Assembly: GCA_949358305.1 (NCBI GenBank) | Contig: OX442322.1 | Location: forward strand, 1,426,001 to 1,490,000 | DNA: 64,000 bases | Reading direction: 5' to 3' | Origin: Strigamia acuminata | Lineage: Eukaryota; Arthropoda; Chilopoda; Geophilomorpha; Linotaeniidae | Program-made: the position numbers and the translations under genes | Notes under the pieces: generated by a model | The model's database searches: none | Told to the model about the DNA's origin: nothing | Seen by the model: only the letters and a program-made list of their open reading frames with translations | Shown: positions 7,713-18,681 of the stretch, one piece after another | Numbering within the stretch: position 1 is the first letter of the stretch | Layout: the number at the start of each line of letters is the position of its first letter

Positions 7713-9986
7713 ATGACTAGTAACCAACATCACATGAATACCCGCGGTAAGGAAAGAACTTGTTTGACCGGTGGAATGAATCTATCCGGGTTTGTACCTG
7801 TTCCTGCTGGAATGGAAGAAGTGGGAAACCACGCGGTCCACAATGGCGTTTCAAATGAAACAGCCGGACCATCTGGTGAAAATAGGATTCCACGTGAACC
7901 CAGTCCGCCTGGAGAAGAGGAATGCATTCCTGAAGGTTCTCATTTAGGCCGAGGCGGTCTATTATTTTGTCAGGATCACGGTTTGAACCCAAACCAATTT
8001 AGATCTTTGACCGAAGTATTAGATTTCGTGCACGCACGTCGTGCTACGTCGGAGCATCCTAATTCCCCAGCCAGCCAAAGATTAAATAATTTTAGTCCCA
8101 CTCCTTCGACGCCCATTTCTAGATATAGAAATAAAAATGCACAACCTCCTCGTCAAGATCAGTCGAATTTGACACCAGGAGATTTTAATCGTGCTTTCCA
8201 ACAACGATTACGAGCGAATAACTTCGCTCGCAACCAACAAAGGGGATTTACAAATCCAGAGAACTTTGAGAATACGTTCAACAGAGCAAATTTGGGTCCG
8301 CCTAATATGGCCCACCCTATTCCAAGTTTTCCAAACGGATCAAATAGTTGTCCGAATCTCGCTGGAAATTTGAACCCAAATTCAGGTGCGACAAGAGGTC
8401 CAAACCGCCGTTTTGACCCAAATTCTAGATTTACAAACAATTCTAGTCCAGCACCTAACATGCAAAGGGGTCACCCAGTTCCTCCGAACTCGAATAACCC
8501 AATTGATATGAATGATTTAAATAATCCTTCTAATCCTAAAACGCAAGGAGATTCCAATAATTATTTGAATCACGGTACACCAAGCAATTCGAACAATCGT
8601 CCGAATTTTGGTGGCCCGGGAAGTTCGAACAATCGTCCGAATTTTGGTGGCCCGGGAAGTTCGAACAATCGTCCGAATTTTGACAATCGGGGTAATTCTA
8701 ATAATCATTCGAATTATGGGAACCAAGGTAATTCGAATTTTGGTAACCACAGTAGACCACATCAAGGAGGGTCGAATAATTTCAACCCCAATCATGGTGG
8801 CTCAAGTCAAAATAACTCGAGTCAATCAAACACTGGTGGATCGTCGAATGACCATTCACGTCCTCCAAGCAGCTTTGGAATGACGGCTGATGACCTCGCG
8901 TCAATTGCCACAACCATGCATAAATTAATGCAGGCTGGAAAAAATTTCGCCATTGTCCCTCAAACTAACAGTTTGAAGCCCCCAGATATTCCTGTATTCT
9001 CTGGAAAGGCAGATGAAAGCGAACGCTTTCTCACTATCGTAAAAAATGTCGCTTTCCTGCGAAACATGTCACTCGATGACATGCTTGTTAAAGGCATTGC
9101 TGGTTATCTAACCGAGCAAGCGCATGGTTGGTTCCATGAAAAGAGAGGAGATTTCACATCTTGGGGTATATTTGAACAAGCGTTCAAAGAGAGGTTTGTG
9201 GCCACTCGACAAGAGCGGACGAACCAACTGACCAAGTTGAGACAACTTGAAACAGAAAGTCTTTACGACTTTATGCACAAATATTACCAGTTATGGATAT
9301 TACAAGACACCCTCGACGCGAAAGGGGCTGGAAGTCTGTTTATCGGGAGTGTAACTCCTGCTAACGATTTGCTTTTGCATATGCAAGGCCTAGCTGACTT
9401 ACCTCTAACAGAGATTTATAGCGCGGTTACAAAAAGCAAAAGCTTGTACAGTCGTACAGCTAATGGAGCAAAGGAAAATAATTTCAATCCAGTTGTTTTT
9501 CCACCTCGGAAAACTGACACTCGTCCTCAGCCGAAGACAAATGCTAAATCTTTAACTTTGGATTCACAAGAACAACTTAATATTTGTGATGAAGAGTTAC
9601 CTGAGGAGTGCGAATCCGTTTATTTAATAAATGGAGTAGTAGATCAGACCAGACGTGGTCAATTAGTCTGTTACAACTGTAAACAGCCCGGACATATGCG
9701 TCGGGAATGTACAAATCCAAAACCACGTACAAATTTCAACTCTGAAGAGTTACAAAAACGTGGTACTCCGGATTCCCCGACTGTGGATCCAACCTCTAAA
9801 CGGCCTAATAATAGGTGGATAACTCAAGAAGTGTTGGACGCAACACTAGATGCTAAACTTGACGCGAAATTAAATACTTTTGAAACTAAGTTACAAACTT
9901 CGCTGACCAACTCGTTGGCAGAATTGGTCAAAACTTTGATCAAGCCCGAATCGACAGATTCAAGTGCTACTAGTTCAAAAAACTAG
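7713..9986 (+). CDS. gag: Gag of element 1 (757 aa)
   Basis: Structural polyprotein that packages element RNA. The first in-frame ATG is at 7713 (the frame is open a little further upstream without an ATG). Residues about 120-400 are low-complexity and rich in Asn, Gly, Ser and Pro, with short tandem repeats around G-G-P-G-S-S-N-N-R-P-N-F (bases about 8600-8690). A capsid-like retrotransposon gag domain follows (P-D-I-P-V-F-S-G-K through the S-L-Y-D-F segment). Near residue 655 is a CCHC zinc knuckle, C-Y-N-C-K-Q-P-G-H-M-R-R-E-C. The frame ends in TAG at 9984-9986 directly after an A-AAA-AAC heptamer. It is intact here, whereas in element 3 gag is frameshifted. Confidence 0.88.
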   Translation: MTSNQHHMNTRGKERTCLTGGMNLSGFVPVPAGMEEVGNHAVHNGVSNETAGPSGENRIPREPSPPGEEECIPEGSHLGRGGLLFCQDHGLNPNQFRSLTEVLDFVHARRATSEHPNSPASQRLNNFSPTPSTPISRYRNKNAQPPRQDQSNLTPGDFNRAFQQRLRANNFARNQQRGFTNPENFENTFNRANLGPPNMAHPIPSFPNGSNSCPNLAGNLNPNSGATRGPNRRFDPNSRFTNNSSPAPNMQRGHPVPPNSNNPIDMNDLNNPSNPKTQGDSNNYLNHGTPSNSNNRPNFGGPGSSNNRPNFGGPGSSNNRPNFDNRGNSNNHSNYGNQGNSNFGNHSRPHQGGSNNFNPNHGGSSQNNSSQSNTGGSSNDHSRPPSSFGMTADDLASIATTMHKLMQAGKNFAIVPQTNSLKPPDIPVFSGKADESERFLTIVKNVAFLRNMSLDDMLVKGIAGYLTEQAHGWFHEKRGDFTSWGIFEQAFKERFVATRQERTNQLTKLRQLETESLYDFMHKYYQLWILQDTLDAKGAGSLFIGSVTPANDLLLHMQGLADLPLTEIYSAVTKSKSLYSRTANGAKENNFNPVVFPPRKTDTRPQPKTNAKSLTLDSQEQLNICDEELPEECESVYLINGVVDQTRRGQLVCYNCKQPGHMRRECTNPKPRTNFNSEELQKRGTPDSPTVDPTSKRPNNRWITQEVLDATLDAKLDAKLNTFETKLQTSLTNSLAELVKTLIKPESTDSSATSSKN

Positions 9987-10017
9987 ATCCGGGGGACAAA
10001 GGTTTATTCCATCCCCC
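9977..10017 (+). promoter_or_regulatory. -1 ribosomal frameshift signal at the gag-pol junction
   Basis: The heptamer A-AAA-AAC (9977-9983) is in gag phase and touches the TAG stop. After a 7-nt spacer comes GGGGGA (9991-9996), which pairs with TCCCCC (10012-10017). Pol is open in the -1 frame across the site. Elements 2 and 3 keep the heptamer, the 7-nt spacer and the stem, and in element 3 the stem sequence differs while pairing is preserved. This is the classic layout for making Gag-Pol at low rate. Confidence 0.85.
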
Positions 10018-13000
10018 AGAAGTGGCTAATGCTACGTCGGAATCTTTATTTATGGATGTAGACACAACTTGTCTTGAAGTAGCCACTAGTCATAGTGGCG
10101 GAGTAGAGGAAAATCTGCAAGAAATGACAGAACAATTAAAAAATCTGACATTGTTTCCCCACAAGTGTTACACGAAGAAATTCTGTAGACTTCGCCGACT
10201 CAACAGAGTCATAGGCGGCAATAACTTGCACAATATTACTTTGGGTAATAATAAAGATGATCCTTGAATGAAGATCATAATTGGTGGGCTCACCTACAAC
10301 GCGCTCATGGATACAGGAGCATCTCAATGTTACATTGGAGAACAACTTTTGTCTGAAACTCAGGCTCTGCCGGAATTTTTGCAAGAGGCTCCCAGAAACA
10401 TGTTGGTTAACGCTGTAGGCGTAGCACACAAGCCTGTCGGACAAATAACTTTGTGCGTGCAATGGGCTGATGAATTTACACCAATGAATTTCATCGTTTT
10501 GGCAAAACGAGTTTGTGGCTTGATACTTGGTCACAATTTCATGCGCAGACAGAAAATTAGTCCGCATCCACATTTACAAGAGTTCTCTTGTGCAGATAAA
10601 CCTAATTGGTCCGCCCCTTATGAGTCGGAAGAAGCCAATTTGGCCCTCGCCCCGTTAAATCGAATTACTTTCGATTATTTAGGACTGTCGTCCACTCTCA
10701 ACTCAATTGAGTTAACAGACACTCCTGTGTTGACTTGGGATGAAAAATTAGTTGAGGAGAGCGACTGCACTCCGGAACAAAGACTAGCACTTCGCGAAGT
10801 GGTTAACTCGATACCGAATGTATTTCGTGATCAAGTTGGGTGCACTAACGTGACCCAACATCGTATTAAGTTCAAAGAAGGGCATTCATTGCCCAAAATG
10901 CAGTATAGAATGTATAACCCGGCTAAGAGAGCCATTATGACCAAACTAGCTGCAGAACTTGAACAGGATGGACTTATTGAAAAGGCCAAAGGGCCATTTA
11001 TAAGTCATCCAGTCATCGTTGCGAAGCCTGACGGCTCGTATAGGATGTGCATTGACTACCGGTGGCTGAATGCCATCACCGAAGTCGAAGTAATACAAAT
11101 GCCAAGTATTGACCTTTTATTGCATAATACTGGTCCGGCAAAGTATTTTACGTCCATTGACCTTGTCAAAGGTTACTACCAAGTCGAGATGTGTAAAGAA
11201 GATCGTCCAAAGACGGCATTTTACACGCCAAATGGTCCATACCAGTTTGTGCGAATGCCGTTTGGCCTTTGCAATGCGCCTTGTACTTTCCAGCGTCTGA
11301 TGGAAGGCATTTTAGGCTCAGCTTTGCAAGACTACGCGTTAGTTTATTTGGATGACGTAATTGTGTATTCAGATAATTGGGATGATCATCTCAAACATGT
11401 TCGAGATGTCCTAGAAAGGCTTAATCAAGCCAACATGACCATAAATAAAGCGAAATCTCGTTTTGGGCGTACAGAATTAAAATTCTTGGGCCACTGGATT
11501 AAACCCGAAGGTCTCTTCGGTGATCCCGATAAAATATCGGCGATTATGAAATTTCCCACCCCCACGTGTGCTAAAGACATTCAGCGCTTTCACGGCATGA
11601 CTAACTTCTTCAGGAAGTTTGTTCCAAATCACGGAACTATTGCCGCACCATACACACGTATGATGAATGAGAAAACTCCATTTGAATGGGGAGATGAGCA
11701 GACAGAAGCTTTTAATAGAATTAAAGAGCTACTGTGTGGTGACAATTGTCTCCATAAACCAGACATGACTCTACCATTTGTCGTCATGACTGACGCCTCT
11801 CATGAAGGCTTAGGAGCTGTCCTTTGCCAAGACGTCGATATATTCGACGAAAAGAAGCAGAAAAACATTTCTGTACCCAGACCTGTAGCATATGCAAGCA
11901 GAGTTTTACGTGGAGCGGAGAAGCGTTATACAAAGCCGGAACTCGAATGTCTCGCAGTCGTGTGGGCTATCGATCGATTTAAACCATATCTCGAATATGG
12001 TACGTTTACCTTGGAATCAGATGCTGAAGCACTGAAATGGTTGATGCGAACGCCTGAACCATCTGGGAAATTTGGCCGATGGGCCTTAAGAATCCAATGT
12101 GGAAATTTTAAAATTGTTTTTCGAAAAGGTGCTGCTAATCAAGTTGCAGATGCACTTTCTAGAGCCCCACTAACAGAGGAAGACATTCCTCTTCGAGACC
12201 ATGTGGAACCTGTCGAAATTAAACAATATTGGCCTGAATGGGACGGAAATCCTTCTGTTTCATTAAATCGTGCCCCAGAAAAACGAGAATTTTTGGCTAG
12301 TATACGTTCCTATTTTTCAGAAAATTCTAAAGAATGTTCTGAAGAAAAGGAGGGGGAGGAAGTACAAGAAACCTTGTACAGTGCGTTGACTGAAGTACTT
12401 AAAGAAGTCCCTCCTACAAGGAGAGAAATAATAGATGCTCAGTTACTAGATACTGAATGCAAACGCATTCGAGAATATTTATTGAATGACAAGGTTGTTG
12501 GGATACCACAATCTGAAATAAAAGAATGGAAAAACAAAGTCAAAAACTATTGTTTAGACAAAAAAGATGGTGATCAAATGATCATCTATTTTAACCCTTC
12601 GTTCGAAGAGGAATTAAACGAGTCGGGAAATGGCTTTAAAGCCGTTGTACCCAGTGCACTCGTAAAGCGAGTACTCTTCGCTTGTCATGGCCACCCCCTA
12701 AGCGGTCACGCTGGGATGAGTAAGACGCTTGAGAAAACACGTTTAATATATTTCTGGCCTGGTATGAGTAGAAGTGTCAGGAACTACGTCAAAAGCTGCA
12801 CGCACTGTGCTCAGTACAAGCCTATTCAACAGAAAAGGCACGCAGCTCCTTACACACCACCCAACATGACCAATCCTTGGGAATGTATTAACATGGACTT
12901 GATGGGCCCAAAACCTGCGGGAAGGTCCCAAAACCAGTATATTTTTGTCATTATTGATAATTGTACCAAGTTTGTTGAAATTAAGGCTTTGACCAAAGCC

Positions 13001-14176
13001 ACGAGCGCTAACTGCGTTCAAGAATTAAGATCTGTTACAAACAGATGGGGACACCCCAAAAAGATTGTGAGCGATAACGGAAAACAATTTGTTTCCGATA
13101 TTTACAATGAGTATTGCGAAATGTACAACATTCGCCCGTCTCATACGAGCACGTATCATGCCCAGGCGAACCCGACAGAGCGAGCCAATAGAGATATAAA
13201 GACGATGCTGGCCCTGTACACAGATGTGCACACGCAATGGCCACGTTATTTAGACGAATTCGCGTTCGCGATGAGGAATAATGTCTCAGCGGCAACAGGC
13301 TCAAGCCCGATGTTACTGAACACGGGACAAATCGTAACATTGCCTTTCGACCCAAGGATTATTAAACATGCCAATCCATTTGACAAAGAAAATCCAGAAA
13401 AATATGTCAGAGTACTATTGGATGTATTGCGCAGATCGCATCAAGAGATGCATCGCAGAATTCAATTGAATTTTGAGCGGCATAGAAAAATACACGAACA
13501 AAAGTTCGTAATTACGGAGTTCGAAGTTGGAGATTTAGTTTGGAAACAAACTCACATTCTCTCGTGCGCAAATAAAAATATTTCTGCTGGTTTCGCGGAG
13601 AAGAGAGATGGTCCGTGGGAGATTACTAAAGTACTTCCAGGCGGAGCGTATAAATTACGCAAATTATCTGATGGTTCGATCAAAAAATCAGTGAACATTA
13701 AAGCGTTGTACCCCTATACGCCCTCATACCCGATTGAGACTTGGAAAGTAGGACAAAAGTCCGCCTCTTACTCGCCTCAAGAAAATCCTAAATGGATGGA
13801 TGAAAGTAACCAACTTCCGGATGCTGAAGAAATGGAATTAATTCCTGAAACTTCTTCAGAAATTCCAATGGAATTATCCGACTCAACTTCGGTGCAAATT
13901 GACAAATCTGCGCCCATTAAGTCTAAACATAGACATAGACAACGATTAACTGCTATAGAAAAGAAAGCGGCGTTGAAAAGAGGTGAAATTACAAAAAAAC
14001 CACCTCGAAAACCCCGCAAACCCCAACCGGTAGTTCCGCGAACTAGTCTTCGTCCTCGACGAGAGCGAAGGCCGAATCCTAAATATTCGGATGAAAATTT
14101 TGTGCGAAATATTTCCGCAGTATTTAAGAAACCGTACCAACAACATGGCAAAGCCTCAAAGTTCTGTTGGAATTGA
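9977..14176 (+). pseudogene. pol: Pol polyprotein of element 1 (PR-RT-RNase H-IN), one premature stop
   Basis: The -1 frame enters at the slip site. An ATG exists at 10052, but a TGA at 10265-10267 cuts the frame where elements 2 and 3 encode Arg; the change fits CpG decay. From the ATG at 10268 the frame is open for 1,302 residues: aspartic protease (D-T-G-A-S near residue 17), reverse transcriptase (Y-L-D-D at 11345-11356), RNase H (T-L-E-S-D), integrase zinc finger (H-x5-H and C-x2-C, about residues 807-860), the D-D-E integrase core (D near 877, S-D-N-G-K-Q-F near 934, E near 971), and a G-P-W motif of the GPY/F module. No chromodomain is seen. The lesion blocks synthesis as a Gag-Pol fusion unless read through. 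Confidence 0.85.
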
Positions 14177-15017
14177 TAAGTTTTATCCAAAACTCGAAGA
14201 CTGTAATTATTTACATGTCTGACAGGTGTAGTGATTTATAATCTCAACACCGGGGGACAAGATATTACGATATTTATTGAAATTTATATTAAAATATGAA
14301 TTTGTTGCGATTAGTTAAAATATTCGATAGAGTATTTTATTATTTGGTCATATATATATGTATTTTAACTAAAATACGGAGAAATTACTTTGAAAAGTGA
14401 TAATCTCGCCTCTTCACGAGGATACGAGATTTACGAGGTGTGATTAAACCTCGAACCCGACAATTAATAGGGAATAAAATTCCCAGGGTTCTTTGCACAA
14501 AAAACACTTCGTTAAACACACGGATACTAGTGACTTCGTCCCTTCAACCGTCTTCGCTTTTCGACTCGAGAATTCGACGCTAATTCATTTAGCCAACTTC
14601 AAGCACGAAAACTAGCTTCAACAGTAAGTAGTTTTCGAAATTATTCTTTGACCAAAGAATTACAAAAAAATTGTTCGCAACAATTGAAAAATATCGGTGT
14701 CCCGATAAAAGTTAAAAGTTCACGTGTTGTTATAAGCGTGAATCGGCATTAAATCACTCTGGAAGTTTAGCTATTCAGTCGAATAGTTGGGTTAAATATT
14801 AATAATGAATTATTAAGATTTAAGTACGTAGGTACTAATTATTTAAATCAAGTCGCGGTCGAGGCTTGGATAAATTATTTGGCGATGAATTTTTCGATGT
14901 AAGATATTTATTAGACTAAGTGTTAATTAATTAATACGAAAGATATTTTGATACTCGGAAGTTGGATTAAATAATTTACAAAACTAAAGGGAATTTTTCT
15001 TTTGAAAAATCAACAAG
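14177..15017 (+). other. Element 1 spacer between pol and ORF3
   Basis: No coding content. It contains an ACA/GTAAGT splice-donor-like site near 14622, also present in element 2. The right end is the junction of the deletion that removed about 600 bp relative to element 2, including the ORF3 splice acceptor and start codon. Confidence 0.6.
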
Positions 15018-16148
15018 TTGCCTACCGTCGCCAACACGTCGAATGCGACTGCACCGACTGTGGCAGGACAATCAACGACTGATGTGCATCTCCCTGCCGG
15101 TGCTGAGTCTTCGGCATCCGAGTACGGCTGGAATGAACCGCCACCGAGCGCTCTACGTTTTTCGGAGCCTGTTTCTCGCAACCGCGAGTACCGAGCCGCC
15201 AACAAGGCGAAAAAGAAGGACGAGAAGGCCCGCCTGCGCAAAGAACAGTGCGAGCGTGACATGGCAGCCGGAATACCTCACGATAATATCGTGACTGACC
15301 AGGCCACGGAGACGATCTGCCCATTTTGCGTCGGCTGTGGGTGGTGCTGCGGTGCATCCGCAGGTTCTTCTTTGATGCGTTGTCCAAATTGCCGTGGAAG
15401 GAAAACGCGACCGCGTTCGGAGCCGTGGCGCAAGGAGGTTCAGCCCCACGTGGTGAAAGGCATTAAGCCGAATGAGAAGCGATGTTGGGATCACTGCCCA
15501 AAGTGTCGACTTTTTCTGAATAGTCGTGGCGAAGCGGTTTACATCGACCCGCGCTTCCTCACCTGGACCCGTGCTGAAGCCAACGCCGGGGTAAGAGTCA
15601 AACTCCTTCGACAATCACCGCCGCCGTCCGAGGACTCCGAAGTTTCCACTGAAACTGTCCAGGCCGCCGAAAGCGTCGGAAGCGAGGTTGTAGAGGAATT
15701 CGTTCGACCAAGAGCGATGTCGCGTGGGCGAGGCAGTCTTACGCTCGACCGAGCAAAGGAAATTGCCAAGGTTCAACGAACCAACATCTTGGCACGAGGG
15801 CGAGCTCGAAAGCTTCAAAAGGCCGTGGAAGCATCGTCTAAACCCGTGGAGGATCCTCCAGCGGCCGTGACCGACGTGTCCAGCGCTCCTCCAGCGTCCA
15901 AGTCTGAAACATCGGACGACGCTCAGTTCGAGGATGCAGAAGAGTTGCTTTCAGTCGTCGATTTCGTGGCCGAACTTCTCGACGACATGCCGTTTCCGCC
16001 CCCGAGTCCGGAAGAAATTGAAGCTTCCGTAGAAGCTGTGTTTTCTGCCGCTTCGACTGAAGCGACTGAAGAGTCCGATCTCCTGACTTCTGCCGAAGTC
16101 GAGAAGAAGGAAGAGAAAGATTCGACTGACGTCGAAAAGAAGGAATGA
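15018..16148 (+). pseudogene. ORF3 of element 1, N-terminally truncated
   Basis: An open frame of about 376 codons corresponds to residues about 131-505 of the intact ORF3 in element 2, but it lacks the original ATG and the first 130 codons. The conserved core remains: the G-I-P-H-D-N motif, C-P-F-C, C-P-N-C and C-P-K-C pairs, and an Asp/Glu-rich C-terminus. The fusion point shows a 2-bp microhomology (GC) between the ends seen in element 2. The sequence is visibly GC-richer than gag, pol or the LTRs. It is probably not expressed, because start and acceptor are gone. Confidence 0.78.
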
Positions 16149-16884
16149 AAAAGGACAAAATTAACATTCGTTATTTTTCCGAGTGGAAATTTTTATGACT
16201 AAAAATGTTCCAAGTGTTTGTTGTGTTTGTTGCAATTAAGAAATATTCTCATGAGTATTGTGTTTGTTTGGTTTCAAGATTTTGAACTAATCATTAAATA
16301 CTCGAACGAGTATAGTTTAATTTTAAAATTAGATTCAATTTAATTCGCTTTGTGTTTTCCGAATTCAATTTGGGTGTTTATTTCAGCTAATCATATTAAT
16401 ATATGTTTGTTTGATTTATTTGCGAATTTCATAATTATTTGTGGAAATTGTGTTTGTTTTGCTTTGTTCAAAGTGTTGAAGAATTTCAAGTTAAAATTCA
16501 ATAATTTTTATGACAATCGTAATAAAAATTAGTAGTTTAGATTTTCAATAAATAAAATTTTGCATAAGTTTATTTTTATTGATTATCTTGTTGATTAATA
16601 AGCTAGGAAAGAAGTTTATTTGATGGAGAAAATAAAATTTCTATCGAAATTAGTTTTCTCGAACATGTATCCATGTTCGGACGAGTTCATTTCCGTCGCT
16701 TAGCAACCGGGAGTTGCGTAGTACAGAGAAGCCGATTAGTCTAATCGGGTGACGAAGTTTCTGAAAGAAATAACGTGATTAAGTTTAATAAAATACTTAC
16801 CAAGTGGATTAATTCGATAGAATTAGGTGAACATTCTTATCCATTAAGAATGACAATCGAGAGTTAGTAAACTCTATGCTTGTC
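16149..16884 (+). other. Element 1 3' untranslated region
   Basis: About 740 bp of AT-rich sequence without a gene, conserved in element 2 at 30456-31196. I see no further structure. Confidence 0.5.
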
Positions 16885-16895
16885 ACCGGGGGATG
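16885..16895 (+). other. Polypurine tract of element 1
   Basis: ACCGGGGGATG lies directly before the 3' LTR. The G-run plus GATG is shared by all three elements and is the likely plus-strand DNA primer, although it is short for a polypurine tract. Confidence 0.5.
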
Positions 16896-18642
16896 TGTGA
16901 TGATTACAAATCAGTATTTATCAATGTTCACAATAGATGGCGCTGTTTAACAAACGCGCGTAATTCAAACTCGATGAAACAAAAAAAAAAGCGTAATAAA
17001 TTATTACTTGGACACGGTGAATAAAATATAACTATTTTATTCAATATGGATTAAGTATTAATTACTTGATGATGTTGATTCTATCGAAACAATATCCACA
17101 TTACTCACCTGTCGAAGGGAACCAATCGGACCCTTCCGGACCCCAACTGGGCCCATCTGGACATAGTCATATATTAGGTCCGGACTAGTGACCCACGAAT
17201 CCGTTGATTCGTACGCTGATTGGCTGTCGCCAATCTAGTAGTTCTACAGAACTATATAAGCATCAGTTTCTCACCCTCTCACCCCCCTGGCTTGATAACT
17301 GTAAATGTCTGTAATTGAATTGTTGTTATCGTTTGATTTCACTTTCTTATCGACACATCAGGCCACCTCAGCTCTCCACAGTTAGTATTCATTACTATTT
17401 TGTTATTGCTGTTGTAGGGCTATTTCGGGAAAGCTAACTCCGGTAATAGACATGCATTCGCATGAAATGGCCCCGTAACGTTAGCCAGCTGTTCTACGGG
17501 ACAGTAGGATTTCGTACGGTGGCTTAATATAACGGTCGTATACAGTACGACCTTGCTAAATAAAAGTAGGTCCCTCAGCTAACTGGCCTCAGTCCGCTGC
17601 AGGATGGTTGTTGTAAACAGCCCACGCAGGTTCCCGTCTTTCTACGATTGGTCCTTCCGCACGTTAAAAGTCGGTAAAGGCCTAATGCACGGGTAACACG
17701 CCGGGTTGGTAGCCCGTGAGTAATATCTTCAAGATGTTGCGATAAACAACTACCTGGATAATGGTAATCCAATGGCAGTGGCCAATTAATATTTTACCCG
17801 GTGCTCGATCAATGGATCCCGTCATCGTAAGGCATGCTGGCGGATGGAGGAGTCAAATCCTCCCGCGATGGTTCTCTCGACCGTCGTGACGGTCCCCGCC
17901 CCATTGTACCCTCCGGGTTAGTAACCCGTGAACGATATATAAAATATATCGTGTTAATCAAATTACTCGGGCATTGGTAATCCTGTATTGGCAATATCTT
18001 TTAAATCCGGTAAGTCCATAGAAATGTTTACCTGGTGGTTGGTACCACCGATAGCGAGTTAAAGCACACAATTAAATACTCGGCGCCTGATTACGAGATC
18101 TTGTCGTCGTAAGGCATGCTGGCGGATGGAGTCTCAACAACTCCCGCGACGTTCTCTCAATTGTCGTGACGGTCCCCGCCCAATTAATATTTATACAACA
18201 ATTCATTTGTTGTATTCCACTAATCACTTTACTTTATTCATTTGGAACATGGAATATTCTGCTGAATATTCCTACTTATGCGAAGGACTCTTCGCATTAT
18301 TAGATACTCGAGCTGCGGACCAAATACGTCTCCGTAGTGATATTTGTGACGATGCCGCAAGTCAGCCGTATCCCTCTGGCTTCGCCCGGATCCTCAACCA
18401 GTTGATGCCGCCCGTTTACACGCGTCAAGAACCCATCTTTGTTATCATTAATATTTAGTAATAAATATGTTACGTCACACTAAAACTGTAAGTTATTTCT
18501 GCTTGACCACATATTCATGTCTGTAAAGACTTCCGTAGCTTATCTCGGTTAGGTTGTTGCTAAACTTAGCAACGTCTTGTATAAACCGAATTATCTATCT
18601 CAAAAAGGACTAATAAATTAGCCCAAAAGTAGAATCGTCACA
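16896..18642 (+). repeat. Element 1 3' LTR
   Basis: 1,747 bp, TG...CA, followed by AATA. About a dozen differences from the 5' LTR are visible, most of them transitions. Perfect hairpins at 18251-18272 (9-bp arms) and 18279-18296 (7-bp arms) are intact here but broken by substitutions in the 5' LTR. Confidence 0.92.
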
Positions 18643-18646
18643 AATA
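18643..18646. repeat. Target-site duplication AATA, right side of element 1
   Basis: Matches 4841-4844. Removing the element and one copy leaves a roughly 62-bp intron between CPEB exons 18682-18797 and 4619-4817. Confidence 0.8.
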
Positions 18647-18681
18647 GTTTAAAAATGTCGTCTGGACTGTTTGATACATAC

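Larger units (their letters stand above)
4845..18642 (+). mobile_element. Element 1: Ty3/gypsy LTR retrotransposon, family A, 13.8 kb
   Basis: Full-length LTR element with two 1,747-bp LTRs differing at about a dozen positions by eye, 4-bp target duplication, tRNA-Gln-type primer site, gag, pol (PR-RT-RNase H-IN) and a truncated third ORF. It lies in the antisense orientation inside an intron of the CPEB-like gene. Integrase after RNase H and the GPY-type C-terminus place it in Ty3/gypsy. Lesions are a TGA in the pol N-terminus (10265-10267) and a roughly 600-bp deletion that removed the start of ORF3. It is the same family as element 2 but in the opposite orientation. Confidence 0.93.

Noticed and set aside
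8517-8883. ORFs in alternative frames of the gag repeat region
   Set aside because: Low-complexity repeats stay open in several frames; the sense gag frame explains the sequence.
15005-15030. ORF3 start in element 1 as a natural shorter protein
   Set aside because: Comparison with element 2 shows a deletion joint here and no ATG at the start of the frame.
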